NCBI GenBank assembly: GCA_017163975.1
Contig: JAFFSR010000230.1
Span: forward strand, 124,001-188,000
Direction: 5' to 3'
Origin: Anastatus disparis
Lineage: Eukaryota > Arthropoda > Insecta > Hymenoptera > Eupelmidae
DNA: 64,000 nucleotides
A program made the translations under genes and the position numbers. Numbering within the stretch: the stretch's first letter is position 1; each line of letters begins with the position of its first letter. Below, piece after piece: positions 1 through 13,110 of this stretch. The notes beneath the pieces were generated by a model, which had not been told where the DNA came from, ran no database searches, and saw only the letters and a program-made list of their open reading frames with translations.

Positions 1-713
1 GAAAGAAAGCCGTCCTCGGCGAAATGTATAGTGGTGAGGTTTGGAAAATTATGGATATTATAAGTCTCATTCATTTTCACTTATTAATTTTTTTACTAAT
101 TTTGTTTGACAATCAGTGATCGAAGCACCGCATTCCATTGTAATTGTTACTCCTCCCTTTTATTTTTGTTTGGATTTATTGTTTTACTCTTTTTTTTTAT
201 TAAGCACATTTTTCTATATTTTTTTTATTTATTTTATTCAATATGTCTATTTATCATAAATAGCCGGCTTATATAATTTATTTACGGGTTCGTTTTTATT
301 ATTTATTATTCACTATCCAGCCAGAGATCTAGTTATTATACTTTTTCTTACTTACTATTTCTTATTTCAACTAATGCTTCTGCAATAATTGTTTCCTTAT
401 ATAATAATATAGTTTGATGGCGTCTGGTTGGCTTTAGCCGCTTTCTGATTTATTAAAAAAATTTTATTATATCGTTTTCCGGTGTCACCCTAAATTTAAA
501 TTATTTCATTTTTATCAATGTGGAACATGGATATACATTTATTCCATTTTGTAGTATTTGAGGTTTAGAGTGTTCGCAAAATTACACAGCAATCCCCCCT
601 ATAAATGAAATCGCATATTCACCGATTTCCCCTTAGTAAACATGTTCATTCATGACATTCGAAAAATCCCTAAGGAACATCTTGATGGCTTTCACAAGCC
701 ATGTCGTAAATCT
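1..713. other. AT-rich intergenic DNA, nothing recognised
   Basis: No coding potential seen. The string GGTGTCACCC near 482 recurs inverted near 1609 with AT-rich continuation, possibly the ends of a decayed element, but nothing lies between to support this. Confidence 0.5.
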
Positions 714-1276
714 GGCTTCCGCCCTACACAGTGACGTTAGAGTTCCCAACATTTCTTTAATGAAAGCCTGAACATATTCCTCTCGCGTGAATACCGCACG
801 TGTACCGCGCTATAGATGTTCTTCATAATTATATTTATTTTTGTCTTCCAGTTCATTCATAGTATTATTTTCATTTTTTAATTCGTTTCATTTTCATTTA
901 TAATATTTGTAATTCATTTTTGTATTTCATTTTCATATTGATATTCATTTGTATTATTTCATTTATATATTTTTTTTTTTTAGAAACCATGGCCATGACC
1001 CCCCATTATTGGAAAATATTGTACTGTGTATCTGGCTTCCGCCCCATACGGTGACGTTAGATACCCCAGTACATCGGGAATTTTCCATCGCGTTCCACTG
1101 CGTGTTGACCAAATCAGCTCCCGCCCTATACAGTGACGTTTCATTGTAACCAACATTAACAGTGAAAATATATTTAATATTATCCCCAGTTTCATTGTAA
1201 ATTTCTTTTTTTACGTGACCTTAACAAAAAGCGTCCGTTTATATATCATCATAACATGACCTTAACAAAAAGCGTC
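714..1276. repeat. Cluster of short direct repeats with GTGACGTT motifs
   Basis: A roughly 25-bp unit built on CCGCCCTACACAGTGACGTT occurs three times, at 714-740, 1034-1060 and 1116-1140. A second unit, GACCTTAACAAAAAGCGTC, occurs twice (about 1217-1235 and 1258-1276). The units are more GC-rich than their surroundings and contain the ATF/CREB-like core TGACGT. Short ORFs on both strands here run across the repeats and are probably not genes. The region could be a promoter-like or satellite-derived fragment; function unknown. Confidence 0.5.
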
Positions 1277-4255
1277 TGTATGGAATTTGTTTCATATTTC
1301 ATTTTTATATTTCATCTTTTAATATATATATTTCATTTGTTATTTTCTTTTTCGCATTATACTCGAGTCGCACCTCTAGTATTGGCTAATCATCGTTGCT
1401 TTTAATATATTGCATGCTGCGCAGTCATGCAACATAAAGCCATCTTGTGTGGACCATCCGCCCACACCATGAAAGCCAATATTTTTACTTAACCTAAATT
1501 TTAAAGTACCATGTTTTATAAAAATGTTTTTATTTTTTTCTTAGTTCTTAAAAAAAAGAAAAATTGTATTCAGAAGTTCAACAAAAAAAAATTTTTCGCG
1601 CGCAATTTGGGTGACACCAGCTTGTTATTCTATATTTCCTCATTATTTTTATTTTCTTTTATTAAAAGACAGAAATTCTTAAAAATTTGTCTTTATTTAG
1701 TAATATTTAGTATTGAAATCCAATCATGAAATTTTTATGTCAGACGCCATATGTAAATATTTACATCTGGTTTTGTTATATGATGTATGCTTATAATTTC
1801 ATTGGATACTAGGTATTGGACCTATCATTTAGTAAGTAATGCTCCCTCTTGGTGCATGAGCAAAACTTATATATATTTCTGAATCGTTTAAATTCACTAC
1901 ATCATTTGAGTGTGCAAAGTGTCCTTCCTCTTGATATTGTCTCAACTCATATTTAAAATCTTTAGTCATGTCATAAAGTTCAAATATAGAATTTGTCTAG
2001 TTCAGTAGTACATCGAAGTTAGAGATTTCGACGTTGACGTTGATCATTGAGTTACGTTACTTCGATGAGTCTTGGAATTCGGTTATTTAATTTTAAAGAT
2101 CAATTGGTTTTAAGTTATGCGTTGTAGCTATTCTGATATTCATTAATTTTATTAATTCGATTTAAAATTGAATCAGTTCAAAATTTAGTGTCATGTATGT
2201 TTGATTTTTATCTGAAATCTGTAAATGTATAATATGGAAATCTTCAAAGCGAGAATATCCCTCAGTGTAGGTTTACTCATTTACCTTAACTCGCTATTTT
2301 ATGTACAAAACGATTTTATATTCACTATATACAGACAATTTTATATGTTGAGCACATTCGTTTGATATTGATTGTAGTTAATTTTACCGTAAAGAAAAAT
2401 CAAAATTTATACGGGGTTTGAACACGCTACTCGAGGAATCAAACTCAATTTCTTAGTGGCTATTGCTTACTACCAATTTGTGATGGTTAAATGACTAAGA
2501 CTTGACTTGTTTTCTACCTTTCGTGGCAGTCATTATGCGTGATTTTATTTTCGTATTTTGATAAAATAATAATGGAGAAATTGATTTTAAAGTTACTCAT
2601 GAACGCAAGAAAAATAGTCGTAATGTCCCAATTTGCAGTTAAAATTGAAAAAAAATTATTTTATTTTTTTTTTCTTAAACGGCGTTAAAGGCAGGACTGA
2701 AAAAGTTTTTATTTTTGATGGATTCAGTGTGTCAAACAAGTGAATTTTAGAAAAATTTAACCATTTCATAACTGAAATTTAAACAATTTGAGTAAATGTA
2801 ATTTTATTGATATTAATGATTTGACATCAAAAAGAAAAAGCTGTAATAGAACTTGAGTATTTATAGATTTTTGTTAACGTAATTGAAGATGATTAATATT
2901 AATTTTAATTATATAGTTTTGGTACTAATTTTATTAATAACAGAAAAAGGTCGAAAATGGAAAAATGTCAAACAACGAAATATTTCTATAGATTGAATCA
3001 AGAATATTTAAAAATAGAGCCCGATAACGAGAAAATGGTTTTGCATTTGGCGTTGATTACCAAGGGAAGTACTTAGTTTTTGTTACTTATTTTAGACATT
3101 TCCTATGAATTTCCAATTCATTTGAGGAGTATATTTTACTATAAGAAAATGTGTTTTTGTTAATCAGTTTTTAAATTCGCACTTTACGCGTTAGTAGATT
3201 ACTACTTTAATTCAAATCTCATGTTATTTGTCAAAATTCCAGTATATAGAAAACTTTTGTTTTTACGAACTCTATTGTTGTTTCTGAATTGATGAAACTT
3301 CATTACTGATGGTAAGAGAAATTAGAATATTAATAAAAGATTCGTTGGGTGTTATAAAAATGAAACGTATAATGTGCAGTTATTTATTCATTGGGGGACA
3401 CTATTGCTTTGTATTTAATTTTCTTACGCGTATTTTTGCTAAGAGTATTTATTCAGCTTTGTTTTGAGCAATGATTAAAATAGTTGTTTTAACTATCATC
3501 AGGAAAATAATTTTAACTTTTGGAAATTAATTTAATTCATGTTATTAATAACCATCCGTGAATTTATAAGCCAAATTTCTTTTCTAACTAAAGTTGATTT
3601 TTGTAGTTTATTTGCTCGTTTATAACAGATTATTTGTTTGAGATTTTCGAAATTAAATGGATAATTTGAATAATTATTTATGCCTAGATTGAAGCCAAGA
3701 AAATTAAATACATTATTAAAATGATTATTGTTAAACAGAAGAGTGAGGAAAGATACTTATTCTTCGTTAATGGCAAAAATGTAATTTATTTTGATTTCGT
3801 TTTTATTTCATATTGTTAATTATATTCTTAGTACGGTTGATTTTTATTACAAACGGTAAGAGAAAAACGACCATTTTCTTCATTAACAGAAAATTTGGTT
3901 AATTATCATCACGGTGGAAACTGTTGAGGCATTTTAGATACTTGGTGTTGGTTTTAATATAACTTTAAGACTGACGCAATTTTTTTTTTCCAAAACAATT
4001 TTAGCGATTTCATTTTTTTGATCTTGATTTTTTTCATTTTTTTATTAATCTTGGCGCAAGTAAAACTATTTATTGTTGTTGAATCGTTTTAAATTTTCTT
4101 TCATTAATTGAAAACTGAAAACATTAGATATTTGATGAAAAGGAAACGATTTGGTTCTACAATAAATGTGAAATTATCTCTTAACATAAAGACCTTTAAA
4201 TTCAAAACAAAATGCATTTAATTTTTTAACAGATTCAAGTGATTATAGAAAGATT
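1277..4255. other. AT-rich intergenic DNA, no gene recognised
   Basis: About 3 kb of AT-rich sequence with homopolymer runs. No reading frame, RNA gene or clear mobile element was recognised. Confidence 0.5.
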
Positions 4256-4390
4256 CAAGTGATGTTGGCAACTAAGATCTGTCACGAAAGATTTTATGTA
4301 TTTAAAATACGAGACATCCCTTTAACGTAAGGTAGTACTAGCGTCTCAATTTTTCCTAAAACGAGGCAAAATATATTTATTTCCCACCTC
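4256..4390 (+). repeat. Dispersed repeat, copy 1
   Basis: About 130 bp that align by eye with 8770-8895. Shared strings include CACGAAA followed by TTTTATGTATTT, a TACTA/TAGT.CTA block, AATTTTTCCTAAAACGAG-type sequence and TATTTATTTCCCA. It is diverged and probably a fragment of a non-coding transposon. Confidence 0.45.
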
Positions 4391-6350
4391 GTGACGATAA
4401 GTGAGATATATTTCTCTCAAAATTTTGTATATTATAAATCATTTTTATATGCACGTTATTCCCTTCAAAATTACTGAAAATCATTGGTTTGCGCTTACCA
4501 ACTTGTTTTAACATTTTCACATAAATGAATTTAAAATTATTAAGATTTTTGCTGTAGACCAAATAATTATATTAATATTAAAAAAAAATAAAAAAGACAA
4601 AAGTTTACCCACAAAATTAAGTTTGAGTTACAGAGTCTCTTAAAATATCTTTTATTAAATCACAAAAAAAATTAATTTTTGAATGGGGAAAATTTTAATT
4701 GATTCAATAAATACTATTCTGAATATTTTTCAACTTTCTTACACCTAATACTAAAATTGTTTTCTGCTCATGTAACTGTAAAAAAGATTCATTTATAAAA
4801 ATTTTTAACTATATGCATAAAGCACTTCTGTACGGATACAGAAAATAATTCATCCTTTAATAAATCTAAAATAAATAATGAACATAAAAAAAAATTGTTT
4901 TTAACATAACATAAGTGGTAACACAAACAAGCAAAAAATCATTAGCTTATATTGACTTTAAAATTTATATTATAAAGAAGTTATTGAGTGTTGAGGCAAT
5001 TTATAACATTAAAAGTTAAATTATCTCCGCTGTATACACCGAGTAATATTATTCTAAAGTTATCTAAAATGGGCCGACCGTTCGACAATCTCAAGTAACC
5101 AACGCACCGGTTTACATAGCACAAGGCTACACGTTCTTGAACGTTTCGAAGTTATGCTGACACTGTATGTGAATTTCCGCTGAAGGGTTATCATGATACT
5201 CGAGTAGGTTGCTGCGCGTTAAAAAAAGATTTGAGTTTGATTCCCAAGCCTAAAGGAGTTATATTTCACTTTAACTTCAATTTCAATGTGTTAAATTTAT
5301 CTTCATTTACGCTGACGGCTTTGAAATTATATTATTGCAACGGTTCTTTACTGACCTAAAATATTAATTTTCTAAAATTGTTGGCGCTGACTTTGTCTTT
5401 CTAATGCAAGTAGAAACAAAAGTTCTAATTTTGACACCGCTTGCTTTTGGTGGAAATTTCTTGACATGCTAGATAACGTATAGTTTACTCAAGATAATTC
5501 GTAACTGATGCAATTTTAAGAAAGTAAATTCTGCTAGTACAATCGCTATGAATTTTATCTTATTGCCTTTGACTTGATATTTTTGAAAAATATTAGTTCT
5601 GATTTTAATCCTTCTCCTTTTTTTTTTTAAATGATGGCCGGTGGCTGTGAAGTATTTTACACTAAGAACGTGATTGGTGTATTGAATAGAATCATATCAT
5701 TACCGAAAAAAAATTTGATTTACTAAAATTTTTCTATATAAAATATTTTATTGAGAATTTAGTAATATAAATCATAGATGAATAACCAAATTAGTTATTG
5801 AGTCATAGTTTTATTTTTTTTTTTTTTAATAAAAATTATTAATATAAACATGGCCAACTCCCGCTCACGAAAATTTTGTGTGAAGATGTCGAGAGTGCGA
5901 AGAATCGCCCTGTATTCATTTGTTATTGTATATTCAAAATTAGAATAGATAACAATTCTATGACATCTACACTGAGAGAAAAGTTCAACAACTGTTAAAA
6001 TATTTGTATATTTGATTTTAGTTTTGAAATTTCTTAATACTTATTTTATTATATATTAATAATTAAGATATATTTTTAAAGAATAAAATATCGAAATTCA
6101 ATTTCAATATTGCGGTATGTTACAATTTCGATTCTACATTTTAATAGTTAATATGTAACGATTAGATGTGAAAATATGTTTATTACTCTAAACGCTTACC
6201 CTAATGACGACTTTTTTTTTTTTAAAAAAAAACATTAGTCTCATCTTTTTTTTTTAATGGAAAATTTATGGAAAAATGTCATCTTGAAGTTGCCATTTGA
6301 CTTTAGTAGGTATGTGCTATTGAAAAAAATATTGATTTATATATAATTGA
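4391..6350. other. AT-rich intergenic DNA, no gene recognised
   Basis: Only short random ORFs and homopolymer tracts were seen. Confidence 0.45.
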
Positions 6351-6608
6351 GTGAATGGCATCTATTTATTTATAGATCTCAAAAACCCTAACCTAAAAAT
6401 TTCAGAAATTAATGTTAATGGAAATTTGTACAAAAAAGATTCAGTTATATATCTTTCAAATCTTAAAGATAGTCCAGTATTTATGATAATTGAATTTATA
6501 CTTGTAGATGATTCCAAAAATATTTATTTTATGCATAATACGTGTATAAAATTAGGTTTTAATGTCCACATTGGATCTTATAAAATAATCCTTCCAGAAA
6601 AAGAATGA
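6351..6608 (+). pseudogene. Possible 3' fragment of a transposon-associated ORF
   Basis: An 85-codon open stretch in very AT-rich DNA with non-random protein texture: NVNGNLYKKDSVIYL, then a hydrophobic FMIIEFILVDDSKNIYF block, ending in a charged PEKE tail. From memory the order (a KxxD/G strand, a short hydrophobic strand, a VxxxxSYKI end) recalls a C-terminal domain of repetitive, transposon-borne insect ORFs, but no family can be named. There is no companion exon, clear splice site or promoter. It could be a chance ORF. Confidence 0.25.
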
Positions 6609-8769
6609 TTTTCAATATTATAAGTATGATTCAAATATCTTACAAATTAGATGTTAATAATTATAATTTATCTATGCACATTACATATTTTCGATAATCT
6701 TATTATATTTGAGCTAATAGCTTCATATATTCACTATAAAACTATACGTATCTTTAGAAAGAATATAATATTTTAACTATTAATATTTGTCCATTTAGTC
6801 AGGATCTACAATATATACTTTAATAGTTAATATACTAATTTAACAGTTATGAATTTCCTCTCTCAGTGTACTTCTGAATTACCTCTTTTCACAAAAAAAA
6901 GAAAAATTGTACTATAAAATAGTGCATTAAGCAATAAATTTATAAAATACCAATGTTATAAACTTTTTAGCTTATAACAGCACCATAAAATTTTAATCCA
7001 TGAGTCTGGCAAGCAACTTTATAAGTTTCAAATAAGATTTAAAATATTTTGGAATATTTGAAAACAGATCAATAATACAATTTCGATAGCTTAATTTCAT
7101 AACTAAAAAAATTTATCTAGATCGACAACTTGAAAATTTTCTTTAAATTATAGTGTAATGCCATAGTCAAAATACAAACAATAAAAATTTTTAATTCATA
7201 TAATAACACAGGGATCATATATCATTAATAAATGATTTTAAATAATAAACCAATTTGTCCATATGCATTTTGTCATTTTTATATTATTAAAATAATCTTC
7301 AATGAAATACAAAATTACTCGACAATTTCTTGATTGATTTCAACACTTATGTTAGTCAAAATTGTGTATGCAGTACTGTTAAAAGTTAAAATTGAAATAA
7401 ATATATATATTTTCAAATATTATAAGGAAAATAATACTATTCATTAATAAACTAGCTTGAAAAGTATTTTTTTTTTTTAAGTTTGTTAATTTAAGTTTAA
7501 AATTAAAATTGAATCATTCTTAAAATAACAGCTTTTCTGCAAAACAAAATTTAAAAGTCTTTTGTTTGAAAAATAATATAATACTGTAATTTAGAAAATA
7601 TAAAATGGAAAAATTCTTATTTTCATTTGCACTTTAAAAATAGAAACAATATACAAATTGTTGAGAATTTGAGCGATTTAATTTCTATATATTTCATGAA
7701 TTTCATATTGTTGAAAACATTATTAATTTTTGAATAAAGTCATTCGTTAGCTATTGAGAATTTTGGTTTCTTATGTTCTTAATCATGGACAATTTTACAT
7801 GACTATGTACAGAGATCAATTTTGGAATTCATTTATGATATATCTTGGAAATCAAAGACGATATTTAAAGGTTAATATAAAAATTATATATATAAAAAGC
7901 TATATTAGTAAAATAACTGTTAATTTTGTAATAGTTTAAATTATTTAAATTTTGAAAATGCTTGTATGCTTTTAAGATTTAAGAAGTCTAAGTAATAATA
8001 AAAGTTTACTATTTCTTCAATTTTCCTAAATAATAAAAAAAAATGAATGAAGTAATAATGTTTCATTTGTAGAGGATTTATTTTTCCCGAAGTTTTTCGT
8101 GTCTCATGTATTGAATGAATTTAATTAATGGCGTATAGGCTGCTCTGATACGTTAATATATAACATTAATTTCTTTACTAATGTAGATATTGATAGATAT
8201 GCAACTAGATGAAATTTCCAAAAATATATAATAAGTAAAGATATGTCTTATTTAATAATGATTTTATTTTACATAAAAAGATAAGAACAGAGGATGTTGT
8301 CAAATTTAGGATGCATACGTGATCACGATTTTACGAAATTTATCAAGATTTTAAAACAGTTCAACTTCAAATAATCCGTATTAAATGTTTTTAGACTTTC
8401 CCTTTTTTTTTGAGATATATTTTTAAAATATTAAATATTTCGTATAATATTTGATTTTGCATTCCAATATTATTTATGGACTCGAAAAAAAAATTATTTT
8501 TACACATTTTATATGGCAAAAAGAAATAGTAACTGGCACCTCCGTAGCCATACCCACATCTACCCTATTATTTTTCAATAATAAACAGAAAATAACAATA
8601 CTATATCCACAATCAATCATTAAAAATTCATAGATTCAGATTGAATACAGGACGCTCTGACGCATGGATTTTCTAGTTTAATAGAATTCACTGTTTGAAA
8701 CACAAATATTCTTTAAAAAAAACTTTCTGGATGCGATAATCTTTTCCTCTTAAAGCTCCCAAGTACTCA
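6609..8769. other. AT-rich intergenic DNA, no gene recognised
   Basis: More than 2 kb without a credible gene. Short ORFs at 7754-7939 and 8451-8633 have no recognisable protein texture. Confidence 0.45.
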
Positions 8770-8895
8770 GTTTCTACTGGCAACACAATTAATCACGAAA
8801 TTTTTATGTATTTGAAAACGTGAAAAATTCTTGTTACTACATAGTGCTAACTTCTCGATTTTATTTTAAAATGAGACGAAATATTTTTATTTCCC
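8770..8895 (+). repeat. Dispersed repeat, copy 2
   Basis: This is the diverged partner of 4256-4390 in the same orientation. It ends in the same TATTTTTATTTCCCA string, followed in both copies by unrelated sequence. Confidence 0.45.
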
Positions 8896-9263
8896 ATTTT
8901 TTTTACAGAAGATTTTAAGTTTCTTGAAGAAAGACACTTTGACACTTTTAACCAACTATAACTTTTACGTTGTATTATATTTTTTAAAACTTTTCATTTT
9001 AAAATTTTAACGCACAAACGAAAAAAGAAAAAATTATTTTAGTATTGAATATTTTTCTCTCTTAATATGGTTTTTATATTCTTATTTTTTTTTTTTTTTT
9101 CAAAAATATTAAACACTCTCACTTTACTTCTTCCCGATGGGTCGCGAGATCAACCGCTAAACACGTACGTGTCAGTGCGTCAAGCGCATGAAACAACATA
9201 GATTCCGCTTCTTTTCTATTTTTTTGAAAAAAAACACAATCCCTGCAGTTCTTTAATTCGGTT

Positions 9264-9281
9264 GCCCCACGTTGGGCGCCA
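9264..9281 (-). other. LTR-retrotransposon primer-binding site (tRNA-Lys type)
   Basis: Read on the minus strand, this is TGGCGCCCAACGTGGGGC, which begins with the TGGCGCC that primes from tRNA-Lys 3' ends in retroviruses and many Ty3/Gypsy elements. It directly abuts the inferred LTR edge at 9282, so the internal region lies toward lower coordinates. Roughly 150-200 bp of possible leader (about 9090-9263) can be followed before the sequence becomes featureless. Confidence 0.7.
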
Positions 9282-10723
9282 AGTATTAAGGGTGGGTTTG
9301 TCAGAAGGTTTTACCCTCCTGAACAACCACATCCCCAAAACTAATAGATAAATATTATGCTAGTGATAAGATTGGTTGAACCCATTAAAAAATTAATACT
9401 ACAATCATCCCTTTTTAATTTTTATTTAAATATATATTTATCATTTAAATATATAGAAAATACAATTTCCTACAATCTTACAAAACCCGAAAAGACTTTC
9501 TTATAAAAGCAAACGCTTTAATAATTTTTCTCGCACAAAGTAAGATAAAAGAATGATGTACTACAATTTCAAACTTCAATTTCTTCCTTAGCTTTACTCT
9601 ACATTCTAAACTAAAACCTATGACGACTTCCCTTAACTTTGACTATTATTGATTTGCTTGGTGTAGTAATAAAGTACATTGTAGTTTATTTTAAAAAAAA
9701 ATTCTTTTAAACTTAATTTTAGAATCAAAATTATATTTATCGAGTCTACAGCTTTTTAACCCAAGCATCTGAAGGTTCATTTTACCAAACATAAAAGAAT
9801 ATCAATTGAATTTTAAACTTGTTTGCGAGAACAAATATTCCGAACGTTATAACTACAAAATTTTTCTTTATCCTTGGACAACGCGTTTACTTTGCAACTT
9901 CCAAAAGAATTTAATTTCTGCTAAAAATTTGTTATATTCAAAAATTTAGAGATCTAGAGTTATTTTCTCCCAGATACTTTGGTTATTTTCTCATTCTATA
10001 AATAGTTTAGATACTACTTGATTCTATTAATAAAATTTATTTAACTTTATTCAAAAATAAAAAGCAAATAATTTTACCCACTACAAACAATGTTTTCAGT
10101 ACTTAACTTAAATGAATTTCCTCCATGATAGCACCTGGCTCTCCTCTGGCTGGCATGGTTGTCATGGACACGCGCGGAATTCAAATACAAAAATATCAAA
10201 AACGAACCCGTGATTCTAAAATGTAAACTTGTACAGTAAAATCAAAATGCAACCGCCGCACAACTCAAGCTTCCTTAATAGCATCTTCGTTGTTGTCTAT
10301 CCCTCTACTCGTTGTTTGGCTCCTATCTCTATTTCCTTTCCTTAGCAGGCAGGCGATGTTGGCTGCTGCTACTGCTTGCTGGGGCTGGCGACGATCTCCT
10401 CTTCAAGTCGACCGCTCTTCAACGAGAGAGCTAGCTCCGCTCCCACTTCAAACTAGAAAGAGCAGAGGAGCGAGAACTCTCATTGGTCAGTGGTGTCGTG
10501 ATCATGCATGACGTATGACGTTTGAAGCCTCACGTGTGTATGTTCCCACGTTAGGGCCTGCCTGACCTGACGGTTTTATTTCTCAGAAAACTGTAGCTCG
10601 ATATTTTCTTATCAAGCCCAATCCTCTGAGAAACAAACTCAAAAAAAAAAAAAAAATAATCGCGAAATAATTTTAAATATTAGATTAAATTTAAAAATTT
10701 TATTAAGTGAAAATTCTGTCACT
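9282..10723 (-). mobile_element. LTR of a truncated Ty3/Gypsy-type retrotransposon
   Basis: The minus-strand LTR would begin AGTGAC at 10723 and end TAATACT at 9282, next to the primer-binding site. The outer edge is inferred only from the AGT/ACT symmetry and is less certain. The segment 10290-10560 is a GC-rich island within the AT-rich LTR. It contains two TGACGT sites 7 bp apart (10509-10514 and 10516-10521), typical ATF/CREB-like U3 elements. No gag or pol was found, so this is an end fragment. A short plus-strand ORF at 10290-10511 is an effect of the GC-rich island. Confidence 0.5.
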
Positions 10724-11632
10724 TAACAGGTGATCTTAAACCCCCTATGGATCTTATGTTATATTTTAACGTGAAAGAAGTGAAATACAACTATAAAAAA
10801 TATCAGCATTTTGACTCATTTATTTGTGGACATCTTTGTCTTCAATTCTTGTGTGAAAGCAGAGATAAGTAGAGATTGCCAATGCCGTGTTAATAAAGCG
10901 TGCCGAATTTGATCATGACGATCCTTGCGGCGATTCCGGAACTATACGCTCAAAGCCCCTCCAAATCTACACGCGCGTAGAGAAGCAAGCGAGAGAGGAG
11001 GAGACAAATACACGAAACACGCAACTTCCAGTGGCGTAGGTAAACTTACAGTGAATTCGCTTTAGCTCTTTTTCGCAGCCGTACGTTATAGCTTCATTTA
11101 AATGTGACTAACCATCCCGAAAATTCGTTGAATAATCACAAATTTTTATTTGAAACATAAATATATTTTTTAATACTGAATATCATTAAGGTATAATCAA
11201 ACAAATTATAATAAATAAAATCTTTTGGGGGGCGATGGACATATGTAACTTTTTACCCTGTTCAACCAATGCATGCGATGGCTGTGGTCACTAAGTTTTT
11301 ACGCACCTCGCCGTTATTCTAATTTTGCCAAGTTCAAACCCGATGTTCCACCTATTTTTTTTTAATGTTTTATTTTTAAATATGATATATTTTTATAATC
11401 AATTTTTATAGCGGAAAAAATAAAATTTAAAATTTATTTAAGGCCTTAAATTCTATTTTATTTCAAAAATATAAAAAAATATATTTACAGATAGGGATAG
11501 AAAAAAGTTTTAATGTCAATATTACATGGATATGTAACTTATATCAATATAAAATAAAAACGTAGCAAGTTCTGCAATTTTTCCGTGCTAAATAAAAAAT
11601 ATGAAAGATTGAAAAAAATTATTGTAAATTAT
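10724..11632. other. Intergenic DNA left of the Polinton
   Basis: Moderately GC-rich at 10900-11050 and AT-rich elsewhere. A weak tRNA-like pair of boxes at about 11275-11340 (TGGCTGTGG then AGTTCAAACCC) may be an old SINE head. No gene seen. Confidence 0.35.
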
Positions 11633-11934
11633 AGTTGTTTTTTATTCTCACTCAATTGCAAATAATAAAACCTTTTTTGTTCTTAAAAAAAAGGTCCTTT
11701 TCCAAATTTATATAAATGTATGACATTTTTAACTCATTTAATAAAAATAGAAAATAAATATGAATAAATCTAATTTCAATTTAGAAAAGTAAAAAGGATC
11801 TTTTCTAAATTTATTTAAATGTATGACATTCTTAACTCATTTGATTAAAATAGAAAATAAATATGAATAATCTAATTTCATTTGAGAAAAGTAAAATAAT
11901 AAATGAATCTGAAAAAATAAATAATTTTACGAAT
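11633..11934 (+). repeat. Polinton left TIR, outer part
   Basis: Reverse-complement match to 40145-40448. It contains an internal duplication of about 130 bp (TAAATGTATGACATT...AAATATGAATAA, twice), present in both TIRs. Similarity stops abruptly at about 11934, where the right TIR continues and the left does not. Confidence 0.85.
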
Positions 11935-11989
11935 ATTATATAGTTATCTTATTATATAGTTTTAGCATATAATATATGATAAATTTTTT

Positions 11990-12300
11990 ACTCTATTTCA
12001 CTTGTATATTTTGATCGTTCGTAATTCGTAACTTTTGAAGTACATAACCTTTTTTGATGCAATACAGCTCAAATTAATATATTTAAATACTTTCTTTGAT
12101 CTATCACACATTTTCTAGTAAGAATTTTACCTGTTTGGCTATTCAAGTTCCGATAAGCGTTTCTTTTCATTATATTTTTTATGAAATATCGGTATTTTTA
12201 TATCCGGAACCTTTTTTCATTTAATTTTTTTCATAAAAAATCAGATTTTTTAGTTTCAACCAAATTCGTTTTCCGAATATAGGGACCTTTCTTCTCCTAG
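11990..12300 (+). repeat. Partial copy of the CAAGGAG palindrome family
   Basis: It aligns with the interior of the 43184-44478 copy (about 43370-43590): shared GTAAGAAT, TTTGG.TATTCAAGTTC and TATATTTT blocks. It ends like that copy's right end, with an AAATTCGTTTTCCG string followed by a CTCCTAG terminus. The opposite end was not found. Confidence 0.5.
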
Positions 12301-13032
12301 TTCATTTGAAAATTTTTCATTCAAATTAAATATCGTATTTCTTTCTGTAAGATTTTTGTGAACTTAATGTAAACTTTATATAATGTTTATTCAAAACATA
12401 TTATCCCTTTTGTTAAAAAATGCCAGATTCTGAACTTTATTCAAGAACATTTATTTATTTAATGCTATTTTAGATTTATTATTAATGTCTTAAACATTTT
12501 TATTTTAATATTATGTTTTAATACTTTCTATTTAACATTTTCTATTATGAAACATGTTTCGCATAAGGTTTTAAACAATTTTCAAATTAATTTATTTATG
12601 TTTAGAATTTAATTAATATTTTATAAATTCTTTTTAAATGTTATGCATAAATTTATTTGATGTATCCATAAATTATATTTATAAACGTTATATGACTATA
12701 TTATATTTATAAACGTATTATCTTCAAAATATATAAAATACAATAATGTTTTTATTACTTCATAAAAATCAAAATAAATGAGCTTTGGCTACAATAACAA
12801 AAGAAAATCTGTCAGAATAATCAATTCCACAAATTACTTATATGAAATGGATCTATAAAATAAAGAATTTAAAAAGAGAAGATAAAATAAATATCAAATA
12901 AAAATTTTCATTACATTCAAATTAAGAAAATAATATATATTTAAAAAAAAACGTTTTTAAAATGTTTATTGCTAATATTTCTTATGAAAAAATTTTTTTT
13001 ATTTAATAGTATATTACGCCCAAGGTCAGAAA

Positions 13033-13110
13033 GTTAGATTTCCTGGCGTGCGTGATATTAAGGCAGAGGCGAAGCCAAGACTTCATATCACGCATGCCAG
13101 GGCATCTAAC
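13033..13110. repeat. 26-bp-stem hairpin (TE-derived)
   Basis: Arm 13033-13058 pairs with 13085-13110 with three mismatches, over a loop containing GAGGCGAAGCC. It opens a GC-rich module reaching 13340 that repeats GAGGCGAAGCC at about 13294 and has several diverged TTGCCCRYCC units, one inverted at about 13318-13336. Open frames across it have no homologue I recognise. Confidence 0.65.

Noticed and set aside
949..1195. Two overlapping ORFs on opposite strands
   Set aside because: They cross the short direct repeats and show no recognisable domain.
2405..5260. tRNA/SINE B-box-like strings at about 2412 and 5235
   Set aside because: Isolated weak matches without a paired A box or recurring flanks.
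10290..10511. 73-codon ORF
   Set aside because: Lies in the GC-rich promoter-like part of the LTR, antisense to the element.
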